From Bacteroidia bacterium (GTDB lineage Bacteria > Bacteroidota > Bacteroidia > Flavobacteriales > Flavobacteriaceae): DNA of 30,710 bases. Made by a program: the position numbers and the translations under genes. The DNA lies in NCBI GenBank assembly GCA_030431085.1, contig JAUIJW010000004.1, positions 1-30,710 on the forward strand, read 5' to 3'. Positions 23,779-30,710 of the stretch are shown in pieces. The stretch's first letter is position 1. Every line of letters starts with the position of its first letter. Below the pieces are notes generated by a model that saw only the letters and a list, made by a program, of their open reading frames with translations, was not told the origin of the DNA and did no database searches.

Positions 23779-24885
23779 ATGATGATCAAAAATTTCTTTT
23801 GGATGTGCTCTGGCGCAGACCCCGATTTGCTTCAAGAAAGCCCTAAATCTGAACAAATTAAATATGCTGGCATCGGCGGCACCGTATTTTTTACTGCTGT
23901 CATGGCTTTTATCTCAAGCGCTTATGCCCTATTTACAGTATTTGATAACGTTTATGCAGCCCTTGGTTTTGGGTTAATTTGGGGGCTACTTATTTTTAAT
24001 CTAGACCGATTTATCGTCTCTACGATTAAAAAACAGAACAATTTCTGGAAAGAATTTTTACAAGCTACCCCTCGATTAATTTTGGCCGTCATCATAGCTG
24101 TTGTCATTTCTAAGCCCTTAGAAATGAAAATTTTCGAAAAAGAAATTAATCAAGTCTTACTCGAAGAAAAAAATCAGCTAACGCTTAACAATCAAGAACA
24201 GATTGCCGCTCAGTTTAAACAAAATATTGATCGTATCTCAAATGAAATTGGCACACTTAAAACAGAAATATCGGATAAAGAAACAGAAGTAAACCACCTA
24301 TATAATACCTATATTGCTGAAGCGGAAGGCACACAAGGGACAATGAAATTGGGCAAAGGACCAGTATATAAAGAAAAGCGAGAAAAGCACGATGCCATGT
24401 TGCAAGAATTACAACAGCTAAAAAGCAGCAACAATGAAAAAATAAAAAACAAAGAAGATGAGCTGGCCCAACTAAGGGTAAAACAGAAAGAACAAGAAGC
24501 AAATACCCAACCCATTATTGATGGATTTGATGGGTTAATGGCAAGAATAAACGCTTTGGGTAAATTAGCATGGTTTCCATCCTTTTTTATTCTACTACTA
24601 TTCTTGGCCATTGAAACAGCTCCAGTTTTAGCCAAACTTTTAGCACCAAGAGGTGCCTACGATCTAAGGTTTGATGAACAAGAAGATGCCCTTAAAGTAT
24701 GGGTAACGCAACAAAAAAATCAAAGAGCAAGCCTATTAAAAACAGATACAGATTTAAATGAAAAAGTATATTACGACATTACCGAAGATGAGGAAATATA
24801 CAATTATAAAAAACAAAAAGCGAAAGACTTATTAAAACTACAATCAGATCGTTTTTATAAAAAACAAAGTGATATTTTAGCATAA
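23779..24885 (+). CDS. DUF4407 family membrane protein with long coiled coil
   Basis: This 368-residue protein matches DUF4407: an N-terminal block FFWMCSGADPDLLQESPKSEQIKYAGIGG, three membrane helices (about 33-52, 60-76, 92-112) with WGLLIFNLDRFIVSTIKK between them, and a soluble coiled coil of about 120-250 (EIGTLKTEISDKETEV, MLQELQQLKSSNNEKIKNKE). A fourth helix (WFPSFFILLLFLAIETAPVLAKLL) and a charged tail follow. The role of the family is unknown. The layout suggests a membrane-spanning sensor or scaffold with the coil on one side. The GNAT gene starts 11 bp after the stop on the same strand. Start is ATG 23779; ATG 23782 is equally possible. Confidence 0.86.
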   Translation: MMIKNFFWMCSGADPDLLQESPKSEQIKYAGIGGTVFFTAVMAFISSAYALFTVFDNVYAALGFGLIWGLLIFNLDRFIVSTIKKQNNFWKEFLQATPRLILAVIIAVVISKPLEMKIFEKEINQVLLEEKNQLTLNNQEQIAAQFKQNIDRISNEIGTLKTEISDKETEVNHLYNTYIAEAEGTQGTMKLGKGPVYKEKREKHDAMLQELQQLKSSNNEKIKNKEDELAQLRVKQKEQEANTQPIIDGFDGLMARINALGKLAWFPSFFILLLFLAIETAPVLAKLLAPRGAYDLRFDEQEDALKVWVTQQKNQRASLLKTDTDLNEKVYYDITEDEEIYNYKKQKAKDLLKLQSDRFYKKQSDILA

Positions 24886-24895
24886 AAATATTCAC

Positions 24896-25399
24896 ATGTC
24901 TTTTATTTTAGAAACAAAGCGATTGCTCATTTGTAAAGCCACCATAGAAGATGCGCCTTTCTATTTGCAACTAATGAATGATGAAACGTGGATTCAAAAT
25001 ATTGGAGACAGAGGCCTAAAGACAGTTCAAGACGCAGAAAACTATATCGTCAATAAAATCCAAAAACATTACCTCGACCATGGCTTTGGGTTTTATACTG
25101 TTAAATTAAAAACCGATTTAACAAATATTGGCATGACTGGTTTAATTAATCGAGAAGGCTTAGATCACGTTGATATTGGTTATGCATTTTTACCTAAATA
25201 TACTGGCAAAGGGTATGCTTTTGAAGCCACTAAAGCAGTGTTTGACTATGGTAAAAATCAGCTAAAAATAAATCCAATCATTGCCATTGTCAATGGCTCG
25301 AATGCAGCCTCGCAAAAATTATTGAAAAAACTTGGCCTCTCCTTCGAAAAGTGGGTACAACTACCCAATGAAGATCAAAAAATTCAATACTTTAGTTAA
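24896..25399 (+). CDS. GNAT family N-acetyltransferase (RimJ/RimL-like)
   Basis: This 167-residue acetyltransferase of the RimJ/RimL type begins ILETKRLLICKATIEDAPFYLQLMND. It has the central strand IGMTGLINREGLDHVDIGYAFLP, the acetyl-CoA pyrophosphate loop YTGKGYAFEA (about 102-111), and NGSNAASQKLLKKLGLSFE near the end. The substrate is unknown and could be a protein N-terminus, a small amine or an antibiotic-like compound. It follows DUF4407 after 11 bp and is probably cotranscribed with it. Confidence 0.9.
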   Translation: MSFILETKRLLICKATIEDAPFYLQLMNDETWIQNIGDRGLKTVQDAENYIVNKIQKHYLDHGFGFYTVKLKTDLTNIGMTGLINREGLDHVDIGYAFLPKYTGKGYAFEATKAVFDYGKNQLKINPIIAIVNGSNAASQKLLKKLGLSFEKWVQLPNEDQKIQYFS

Positions 25400-25456
25400 G
25401 AATTTAATCAATGGCCAGTCATTACTTTTTCAACATTTACCTAAAATATATTTTGT

Positions 25457-26008
25457 ATGAAATGGACCAACAGAAATATTCATAGAGATTTCGCTTATTT
25501 TTATGTAGGATTAATTATTGCTTTTTCTTTTTCAGGAATTATTTTAAACCATCGTCAAGACTGGTATCCTATGGATTATACTTATGAATCTAAGGAAGTT
25601 TCTCTTGACATTCCAGAGGATAGAAATCTGCTCAACGATAAAACCTATATAGAAAACGCCACCAAATCCTGGAAAGTGGAAGGTAAATTTGATGGTGCTA
25701 GATTACGCGAACACCAACTTAGGATATATTTTAAAGACAATATTATTGCCGATATCGATGCCAAAACAGGAAAAGGGGTCTTAGAATACAAAAAAAGAAC
25801 ACCTATTATTGGGCATACCATGTACCTTCACAAAACCACCAATAGTTTTTGGATTTGGTATTCTGATATTTTTGGAGCAGCCATGTTGATTATTGCCATT
25901 ACAGGAATTTTAATTCCCGCTGGAAAAAATGGCTTTAAAAAGCGAGGTTGGAAACTTGCTCTTGCTGGCTTATTATTTCCATTGATCTTCTTGTTCTTTT
26001 TGGCTTAA
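25457..26008 (+). CDS. PepSY-associated transmembrane protein
   Basis: This 183-residue inner-membrane protein begins with the PepSY_TM pattern NIHRDFAYFYVGLIIAFSFSGIILNHRQDW (residues 7-36). An extracytoplasmic domain of about 100 residues follows, with a PepSY-like strand pair (LRIYFKDNIIADIDAKTG). Then comes HTMYLHKTTNSFWIWYSDIFGAAMLIIAITGI and a last helix. Members often act with siderophore or haem uptake systems as ferric reductases, using paired histidines in the helices as haem ligands; His8, His31 and the HxxxxH near residue 117 are present. No receptor gene is adjacent, so the role here is open. It lies 57 bp after the GNAT gene. Confidence 0.82.
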   Translation: MKWTNRNIHRDFAYFYVGLIIAFSFSGIILNHRQDWYPMDYTYESKEVSLDIPEDRNLLNDKTYIENATKSWKVEGKFDGARLREHQLRIYFKDNIIADIDAKTGKGVLEYKKRTPIIGHTMYLHKTTNSFWIWYSDIFGAAMLIIAITGILIPAGKNGFKKRGWKLALAGLLFPLIFLFFLA

Positions 26009-26071
26009 AATAATCAATCAAGTTTACAGGTATTGTCGTTAAAAATGGTTAACTTTAATTAAATTGTAGCT

Positions 26072-27049
26072 ATGGATTTTATTGCCATAATTGATGAGAT
26101 TTTTATTCATGAAAACAATAATTTCAATCAGCTTATTGCACTTATCAAAAAGGCATTTGCAGATCGTGACCTTTTGGTACCACCAAGACATCATCACGAT
26201 TTCCCCAATCCAAAAATTGGAGCCGATTCGTCGCTACTTTTAATGCCTGCATGGAATCCTGGCAAAGAAGCTGGTGTAAAAATTGTTACCGTAAGCCCCG
26301 AAAACACTCAATTTGACTTACCTTCTATTCAAGGTACTTATATTTATTTAGATGCACAAAATGGCACCATAAAAGGTATTCTAGACGCTAAAGAATTAAC
26401 CGTTAAAAGAACGGCAGCTACGTCTGCCTTAGCCTCAACATATCTTTCTAGAGAAGAATCATCTTCTTTACTTATGATTGGTACTGGTGCTCTATCTGCC
26501 AACTTAATTAAAGCACATGCTAGTGTAAGACCTATCAAAAAAGTATTTGTATGGGGCAGACATTTCTTTAAGGCCAAGCAAATTTGCGAGTTATTAAAAA
26601 ATGAAAAGTTTGAAATTTATCCTATCAAAACCATAGAAGAAAAAATTAGTGAGGTCGATATTATTAGTTGCGCTACTTTATCTCAAACTCCCCTTGTACT
26701 TGGTCAATATTTACAACCCGGGCAATTTGTAGATTTAGTAGGAGCTTATAAAAAGGATATGCGTGAAGCAGACGATGAAGCCATTGTCAAAAGTGAAGTT
26801 TTTGTAGATACCTATCAAGGCGGACTTAAAGAAAGTGGTGATATTGTGATACCTTTAAACAAAGGGCTTTTAAAAACTTCTGACATTAGAGCCGACTTAT
26901 TTGAATTGTGTAGAATCCAAAAAGTTGGACGTAAGAATAATGAAGAGACTATTATTTTTAAATCTGTTGGTCATGCCTTGGAAGATCTGGCAGCAGCCAA
27001 TTACTTTTATCAAAAGTATATTAACCAACAACCTTTTGTAGAAAAATGA
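26072..27049 (+). CDS. Ornithine cyclodeaminase/mu-crystallin family; likely pyrroline-2-carboxylate reductase
   Basis: This 325-residue NAD(P)-dependent enzyme of the ornithine cyclodeaminase/mu-crystallin family has the conserved lysine in GVKIVTVSP (Lys70), VKRTAATSALAS (Arg113), the Rossmann motif LLMIGTGALSANLIKAH (Gly137-x-Gly139), DIISCATLSQTPLV, and DLVGAYKKDMREADDE. The family includes several activities. The assignment as reductase of pyrroline-2-carboxylate to L-proline (LhpI type) rests on context: its last 4 nt overlap the start of a trans-3-hydroxy-L-proline dehydratase, whose product is that substrate. Both genes are translationally coupled in an ATGA overlap. Confidence 0.85.
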   Translation: MDFIAIIDEIFIHENNNFNQLIALIKKAFADRDLLVPPRHHHDFPNPKIGADSSLLLMPAWNPGKEAGVKIVTVSPENTQFDLPSIQGTYIYLDAQNGTIKGILDAKELTVKRTAATSALASTYLSREESSSLLMIGTGALSANLIKAHASVRPIKKVFVWGRHFFKAKQICELLKNEKFEIYPIKTIEEKISEVDIISCATLSQTPLVLGQYLQPGQFVDLVGAYKKDMREADDEAIVKSEVFVDTYQGGLKESGDIVIPLNKGLLKTSDIRADLFELCRIQKVGRKNNEETIIFKSVGHALEDLAAANYFYQKYINQQPFVEK

Positions 27050-28110
27050 CAAATACCTATGCCAACATAAAATCTAATACAGAATTAAGCATCCCTAAAC
27101 ATTGGCTACAAATTAAAACCATAGATATGCATACCGGAGGCGAACCATTAAGAATAATATTAGATGGTTTTCCTGAGTTAAAGGGAAATTCTGTTTTAGA
27201 ATATCGTAAATATTGTAAAGAAAATTTCGATTATTTACGTACCGCTTTAATGTTTGAACCTCGCGGCCATGCTGATATGTATGGTTGTATTTTAACACCT
27301 CCTAATGATGAACAAGCAGATTTTGGTATTTTATTTTTACACAACGAAGGTTATTCTACCATGTGCGGTCACGCAATTATTGCCATTTCAACCTTGGCCG
27401 TTCAAATGCATTGGATCAGTGTTAATGAAGGTGAAAACATACTAAAAATAGATGCTCCTTGCGGTAGAATTACCTCATTTACTACGGTTAAAGATGGTAA
27501 AGTAATTGGGGTCCGATTTCATTGTGTGCCAAGTTTCGTGATTGATTTAGACCAACGGGTAGACGTTGAGGGCTTAGGCTCTGTTTGCTATGATGTGGCC
27601 TATGGCGGTGCATTCTATGCCTATGTTGATCTACAAAAAAACAATTTTGATTTCAATTTAAGCAATAAGAACTATAGGACTTTAATTCAAAATGGTATGG
27701 CCATCAAACATGCGGTTATAGAAGCTAACAACCAAATTAAGCACCCTTTTGAAGATGAACTTAGCTTTTTGTACGGTACCATATTTATCGATAAATCTAA
27801 TCATCCCGATATAGATAGCCGTAATGTTTGTGTTTTTGCAGAAGGCGAGGTAGATCGATGTCCAACAGGTTCTGGAGTCTCGGGAAGAATGGCGATTCAT
27901 AAAGCCAGAAAGGAAATAGATTTTGGTCAAACTATGACTATTGAAAGCATCACTAATTCTGTATTTAAAGCCTCTATTGTTTCCGAAGAAAATTTTGGAC
28001 CATATACTGCAATAGTTCCCCAAGTCGAAGGTACAGCTTACATTACTGGCGCACATACTTTTGTAATAGATCCACTAGACCCCATAAAAAATGGATTTAT
28101 TTTACGTTGA
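27046..28110 (+). CDS. Proline racemase family; likely trans-3-hydroxy-L-proline dehydratase
   Basis: This 354-residue cytosolic protein of the proline racemase family starts its fold at TIDMHTGGEPLRI. Racemases and 4-hydroxyproline epimerases use two cysteines. Here the first is Cys107 in YSTMCGHA, but the second position is Thr274 in DRCPTGSGVSGR. Cys/Thr is the signature of trans-3-hydroxy-L-proline dehydratase (the human enzyme uses Cys104 and Thr273), which yields pyrroline-2-carboxylate. A Cys272 two residues earlier is unusual, as most relatives have Ser there, and it could confuse automatic annotation. With the upstream reductase it completes conversion of trans-3-hydroxyproline to proline. 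Confidence 0.9.
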   Translation: MTNTYANIKSNTELSIPKHWLQIKTIDMHTGGEPLRIILDGFPELKGNSVLEYRKYCKENFDYLRTALMFEPRGHADMYGCILTPPNDEQADFGILFLHNEGYSTMCGHAIIAISTLAVQMHWISVNEGENILKIDAPCGRITSFTTVKDGKVIGVRFHCVPSFVIDLDQRVDVEGLGSVCYDVAYGGAFYAYVDLQKNNFDFNLSNKNYRTLIQNGMAIKHAVIEANNQIKHPFEDELSFLYGTIFIDKSNHPDIDSRNVCVFAEGEVDRCPTGSGVSGRMAIHKARKEIDFGQTMTIESITNSVFKASIVSEENFGPYTAIVPQVEGTAYITGAHTFVIDPLDPIKNGFILR

Positions 28111-28140
28111 ATATACTAACTTTAACTAAATACCTCGATT

Positions 28141-28575
28141 ATGAAAAAAATTATTGTAATTATCCTCTTTTTTATTGCTTTTCAAAATTTCGCGCAAACC
28201 AGCACCAAAGAAAAAGATGTTGAAGCCATTTTAAAGGTCCTAGACCAACAAAAAGATGCTTGGAACAACTATGATCTAGAAGGTTTTATGCAAGGCTACT
28301 GGAAATCTGACCACCTAAAATTTTTTGGTAAAAATGGTGTTACCATGGGCTTTGAAAACACCCTAAATAATTATAAACAAAGTTATCCTACCAAAGCTCA
28401 TACGGGGCAATTGAATTTTAAAATCATTAATGTTTCTCCTATTACAGATGGTGCATACTATGTAATGGGTGAGTTTCATTTAACTAGAGCGGTTGGTAAT
28501 GCAGATGGTGTTTTTATGATCATCTTTAAAAAAATTAATGGTCAATGGAAAATTATTGCAGATACATCGTGTTAA
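28141..28575 (+). CDS. Secreted NTF2-like (DUF4440/SnoaL) protein
   Basis: This 144-residue protein has a signal peptide (MKKIIVIILFFIAFQNFA, cleavage after Ala18) and one NTF2-like cone domain: VEAILKVLDQQKDAWNNYDLEGFMQGYW, FFGKNGVTMGFENTLNNYKQSY, then MIIFKKINGQWKIIADTSC. This is the DUF4440 layout. Such domains bind small molecules or act as minor enzymes, and no catalytic residues can be assigned here. It is periplasmic or secreted. It starts 30 bp after the dehydratase gene and may belong to the same transcript. Its end converges on the aminopeptidase gene with only 27 bp between. Confidence 0.85.
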   Translation: MKKIIVIILFFIAFQNFAQTSTKEKDVEAILKVLDQQKDAWNNYDLEGFMQGYWKSDHLKFFGKNGVTMGFENTLNNYKQSYPTKAHTGQLNFKIINVSPITDGAYYVMGEFHLTRAVGNADGVFMIIFKKINGQWKIIADTSC

Positions 28576-28602
28576 CCTAATGACTCTTTCATTAATTTAA
28601 AA

Positions 28603-29892
28603 TCAACCTTGTAACAAGCGTTCTATATCATCAATCTCTATGGGCATATTTTCTGAAAGGTTAATAGGTCCATTTTCTGTAATTAAATAATCATTTTCTA
28701 ATCTACAACCTATTTGCTCCTCTGCAATATATATGCCTGGCTCACAGGTAAACACCATGCCTTCTTCTATGATGAGATATGGCCCTACGTCATGCACATC
28801 TAACCCAATATGATGCGCTGTGCCATGCATAAAATACTTTTTATACAAAGGCTGCTTTGGATCTTGACTTGCGATAGATTCTTCTGTAAGTAAGCCCAAT
28901 TTAACCAGTTGTTGTTCGACTAAACTTGTCATGTTTTTTTCATAATCTGCATGGAGTACTCCTGGTTTTAATAGTTTACTCCCTTCTTTCAAGCAATGCA
29001 AAACTGCCGCATACACCTCTTTTTGACGTTTAGAAAACTTACCGTTTACAGGAATACATCTTGTAGTATCACTGTTATAATTACCATAGCACACTCCGAA
29101 ATCCAATAAAATCATATCACCTTCTTTACAAAGATTATCATTGCTATTATAATGCAAAGCACAGGCGTTTTTACCAGAGGCCACAATTGGCTTAAATGCA
29201 TGCCGTGTAGCACCAGATTTTATCAAGTTATAGCTGAGCTCTGCCTCAAGTTCATATTCTTTAATATTAGGTTTTGTCGCTTTTAATACCCGTAAAAAGC
29301 CCTCAATACTAATATCTACCGCTTTTTGTATTAGAGTTACTTCTACTTCAGACTTAATTTGTCTTAATTGGCGTGTTATCTTTGCCGCCCGATGATACTC
29401 ATGTAAAGGATATTTTTGCTTACACCATTTGATCAATCTATCTTGTTGAGTTTCTTGATCTATAGTCACCCGCTTTATATGCTCATTATGTCCCAAATAA
29501 AATCCATCGGCTTCAAAAGCCATATATTGTAACATTTTCTCAAATTCAGACCTCCATTCAATTCGCTCAATTCCAGAAATGGCGGTAGCTTGAGATTTCG
29601 TAAGTTTATCTCCATCCCAAATTTTTATTTGATCATTTGTTTCGGTCACAAACAATATCGCTTTGTTTTGCTTACTTACAGCATCTGGATACAGTACCAA
29701 TATGGTATCTTCTTGATTTATTCCGCTTAAATAAAACAAATCATTATTTTGTGTAAAACCCATGACATCATCTGCATTGTTATGCTTTACATCGTTAGAG
29801 GTCATGATAGCAATGGTATTGGGCTTCATTTTTGCCACGAAATTGGCTCTATTTTTAACAAACAGAGATCGAGGTATAGGATCGTATCGCAT
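28603..29892 (-). CDS. pepP: Xaa-Pro aminopeptidase (M24B)
   Basis: This 429-residue aminopeptidase P removes the N-terminal residue next to proline. It has the N-terminal creatinase-like domain (residues 1-170) and a pita-bread catalytic domain. The dimetal ligands are all present: Asp264 and Asp275 (LLDFGVCYGNYNSDTTR), His360 (HGTAHHIGLDVHD), Glu384 (CEPGIY) and Glu399 (GCRLENDYLI). The substrate histidines His356 and His367 are also kept. No signal peptide, so it is cytosolic. The gene starts two bases after the stop of the D-amino-acid dehydrogenase-like gene on the same strand, so the two form an operon. Release of proline or hydroxyproline from peptides fits the neighbouring hydroxyproline genes. 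Confidence 0.93.
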   Translation of the reverse strand: MRYDPIPRSLFVKNRANFVAKMKPNTIAIMTSNDVKHNNADDVMGFTQNNDLFYLSGINQEDTILVLYPDAVSKQNKAILFVTETNDQIKIWDGDKLTKSQATAISGIERIEWRSEFEKMLQYMAFEADGFYLGHNEHIKRVTIDQETQQDRLIKWCKQKYPLHEYHRAAKITRQLRQIKSEVEVTLIQKAVDISIEGFLRVLKATKPNIKEYELEAELSYNLIKSGATRHAFKPIVASGKNACALHYNSNDNLCKEGDMILLDFGVCYGNYNSDTTRCIPVNGKFSKRQKEVYAAVLHCLKEGSKLLKPGVLHADYEKNMTSLVEQQLVKLGLLTEESIASQDPKQPLYKKYFMHGTAHHIGLDVHDVGPYLIIEEGMVFTCEPGIYIAEEQIGCRLENDYLITENGPINLSENMPIEIDDIERLLQG

Positions 29893-29894
29893 GT

Positions 29895-30710
29895 TTAAAA
29901 TTTTCTATCTGGATGAAAGGGTAATACATCTAAAGAAAGTGGTTGATTAGAAATAATCTCACTTACCAATTTACCAGTTGCGGTACCCATACTCCAACCC
30001 AGCATAGCATGTCCTGCGGCTATAGTTAAATTAGCGCATTTTATAGATCTTCCAATATATGGTAATCCATCGGGGGAAACAGGTCTTAATCCACTTGCAG
30101 CGTTTTCCTTTTCTTCTTCGGTAATAACCACATTGGGGTAATATCTTTTAGCTGCATTGGCTATAGCTTCTACTCTTACTTTATTGATGGTATCATTAAC
30201 TCCTGCGATTTCCATTGTACCTGCAAATCGAGTAAAACCATGCATTGGAGTGACGGCCGCTTTGGCTTCTGTAAGTATGGCTGGTATGGTGATATTAGTA
30301 ACGCTTGTTGAATTGATTCTGTAACCTTTTCCCGCTTGTAAAAGTAAATTAATGCCTAATTTTTTTACCAATCGATCAGACCATGATCCTGCGGCCAAAA
30401 CAACTTCATCAGCAGCTAATACTTGATGTGAGGTTTTTACACTTGAAATAATCCCCTCTTTAAAATTAATATCTTCAACCTTTTCATTGGTAAAGAACTG
30501 TACACCTTTCGCTTTAAGATTCTGCTTTAACTCTTCCATAAATTCTCCAGGTGTAGTGTGATAATCACATTTAAAATAGGCAGCCCCTATAGCATTAATC
30601 TCTACATTAGGCTCGAGTTCTTGCAGTTCTTTTTTATTTAATTCAACAGCATCTAAATCATAATTTCTAGCCAAGGCAGCAACCTTTACTTCTTCCTCAA
30701 GCATTTTTTC
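29895..30710 (-). CDS. FAD-dependent D-amino-acid dehydrogenase-like oxidoreductase (5' end outside window)
   Basis: About 271 C-terminal residues of a DAO-superfamily flavoenzyme are present. The frame runs off the right edge, so the N-terminal FAD-binding motif is not seen; the methionine at 30704 is internal. Visible parts are AYFKCDYHTTPGEFMEELKQNLKAKGVQF, VVLAAGSWSDRLVKKLGI, GKGYRIN, and the C-terminal ASGLRPVSPDGLPYIGR with LTIAAGHAMLGWSMGTATGKL, all as in DadA. Related enzymes oxidise D-proline or cis-4-hydroxy-D-proline in hydroxyproline catabolism, and the neighbourhood supports such a substrate, but plain D-amino acids are also possible. It is cotranscribed with pepP (2-nt gap). Confidence 0.88.
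   Translation of the reverse strand, partial: EKMLEEEVKVAALARNYDLDAVELNKKELQELEPNVEINAIGAAYFKCDYHTTPGEFMEELKQNLKAKGVQFFTNEKVEDINFKEGIISSVKTSHQVLAADEVVLAAGSWSDRLVKKLGINLLLQAGKGYRINSTSVTNITIPAILTEAKAAVTPMHGFTRFAGTMEIAGVNDTINKVRVEAIANAAKRYYPNVVITEEEKENAASGLRPVSPDGLPYIGRSIKCANLTIAAGHAMLGWSMGTATGKLVSEIISNQPLSLDVLPFHPDRKF

Noticed and set aside
24257..24635. Two overlapping minus-strand ORFs inside the DUF4407 gene
   Set aside because: Their Ser/Leu/Phe-rich sequence is what the complement of a Lys/Glu/Gln-rich coiled coil produces; they are shadows.
26050..26057. TAACTTTA before the reductase gene as a promoter (also at 28117-28124)
   Set aside because: The -7-like match lacks a TTTG or TTG at an acceptable distance, and such strings are common in AT-rich DNA.
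27682..28056. 124-residue minus-strand ORF inside the dehydratase gene
   Set aside because: It is the antisense of a well-conserved enzyme and has no recognisable domain.
28578..28594. TAATGA/TCATTA dyad between the NTF2-like and pepP genes
   Set aside because: Six AT-rich pairs with no U-tract are too weak to call a terminator.
1..30710. CRISPR arrays, IS elements, phage or toxin-antitoxin genes
   Set aside because: No spaced direct repeats, transposase, integrase or phage-like genes were found; the tRNA genes have no adjacent integrase or duplicated 3' end.

Overview
The window is AT-rich chromosomal DNA from a member of the Bacteroidota, most likely Flavobacteriaceae. Three things point there. 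The protein families are typical: paired cytochrome oxidase subunit III genes with DUF420 and SCO, a long PiT phosphate transporter, DUF4407, and a GMC oxidoreductase with its small subunit. The best promoters fit the Bacteroidota form TTTG/TTG-N18-20-TAnnTTTG. Clear Shine-Dalgarno sites are scarce. I see no IS element, prophage or CRISPR array, so this is mostly core genome.

Layout. 1-2957: the end of rpmA, a thioredoxin, and a PiT phosphate transporter gene interrupted by one in-frame TAG. 3162-8020: a YyaL/DUF255 lipoprotein and a DUF1304 membrane protein on +, meeting tsaB, a TolC-family outer-membrane protein and a 70-residue CxxC membrane protein on -. 8114-14783: a minus-strand cytochrome c oxidase assembly block (ctaB, two subunit III genes, subunit IV, a degenerate thioredoxin-fold protein, SCO, DUF420), followed by a TPR lipoprotein. 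Subunits I and II are not here. A strong internal terminator splits the block in two. 14951-18283: three tRNA genes (Gly-GCC, Leu-TAA, Leu-TAG), a short lysine-rich ORF, a DUF1801 protein, an exported protein with a Trp/Tyr/Asp-rich tail, and a lipoprotein with a three-triplet collagen-like stub.

18469-23402: a two-subunit GMC dehydrogenase in which only the small subunit carries an export signal, an M20 dipeptidase, and a sulfide:quinone-reductase-like flavoprotein with a perfect 18-bp palindrome of Crp/Fnr geometry upstream. 23779-26008: a DUF4407 coiled-coil membrane protein, a GNAT acetyltransferase and a PepSY-type membrane protein. 26072-30710: a pyrroline-2-carboxylate reductase and a trans-3-hydroxy-L-proline dehydratase whose ORFs overlap by 4 nt, an NTF2-like secreted protein, then on - an Xaa-Pro aminopeptidase behind a D-amino-acid-dehydrogenase-type flavoenzyme cut by the window edge. 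Together these last genes look like a proline/hydroxyproline salvage locus.

The points most worth a second look are the PiT nonsense codon, two overlapping and mutually exclusive inverted repeats in the TolC leader, the SQR palindrome, the protein at 16309-17343 with no Lys or Arg in its last 142 residues, the degenerate SCO-like protein, and the hydroxyproline locus. I did not find a clearly new multi-gene system.
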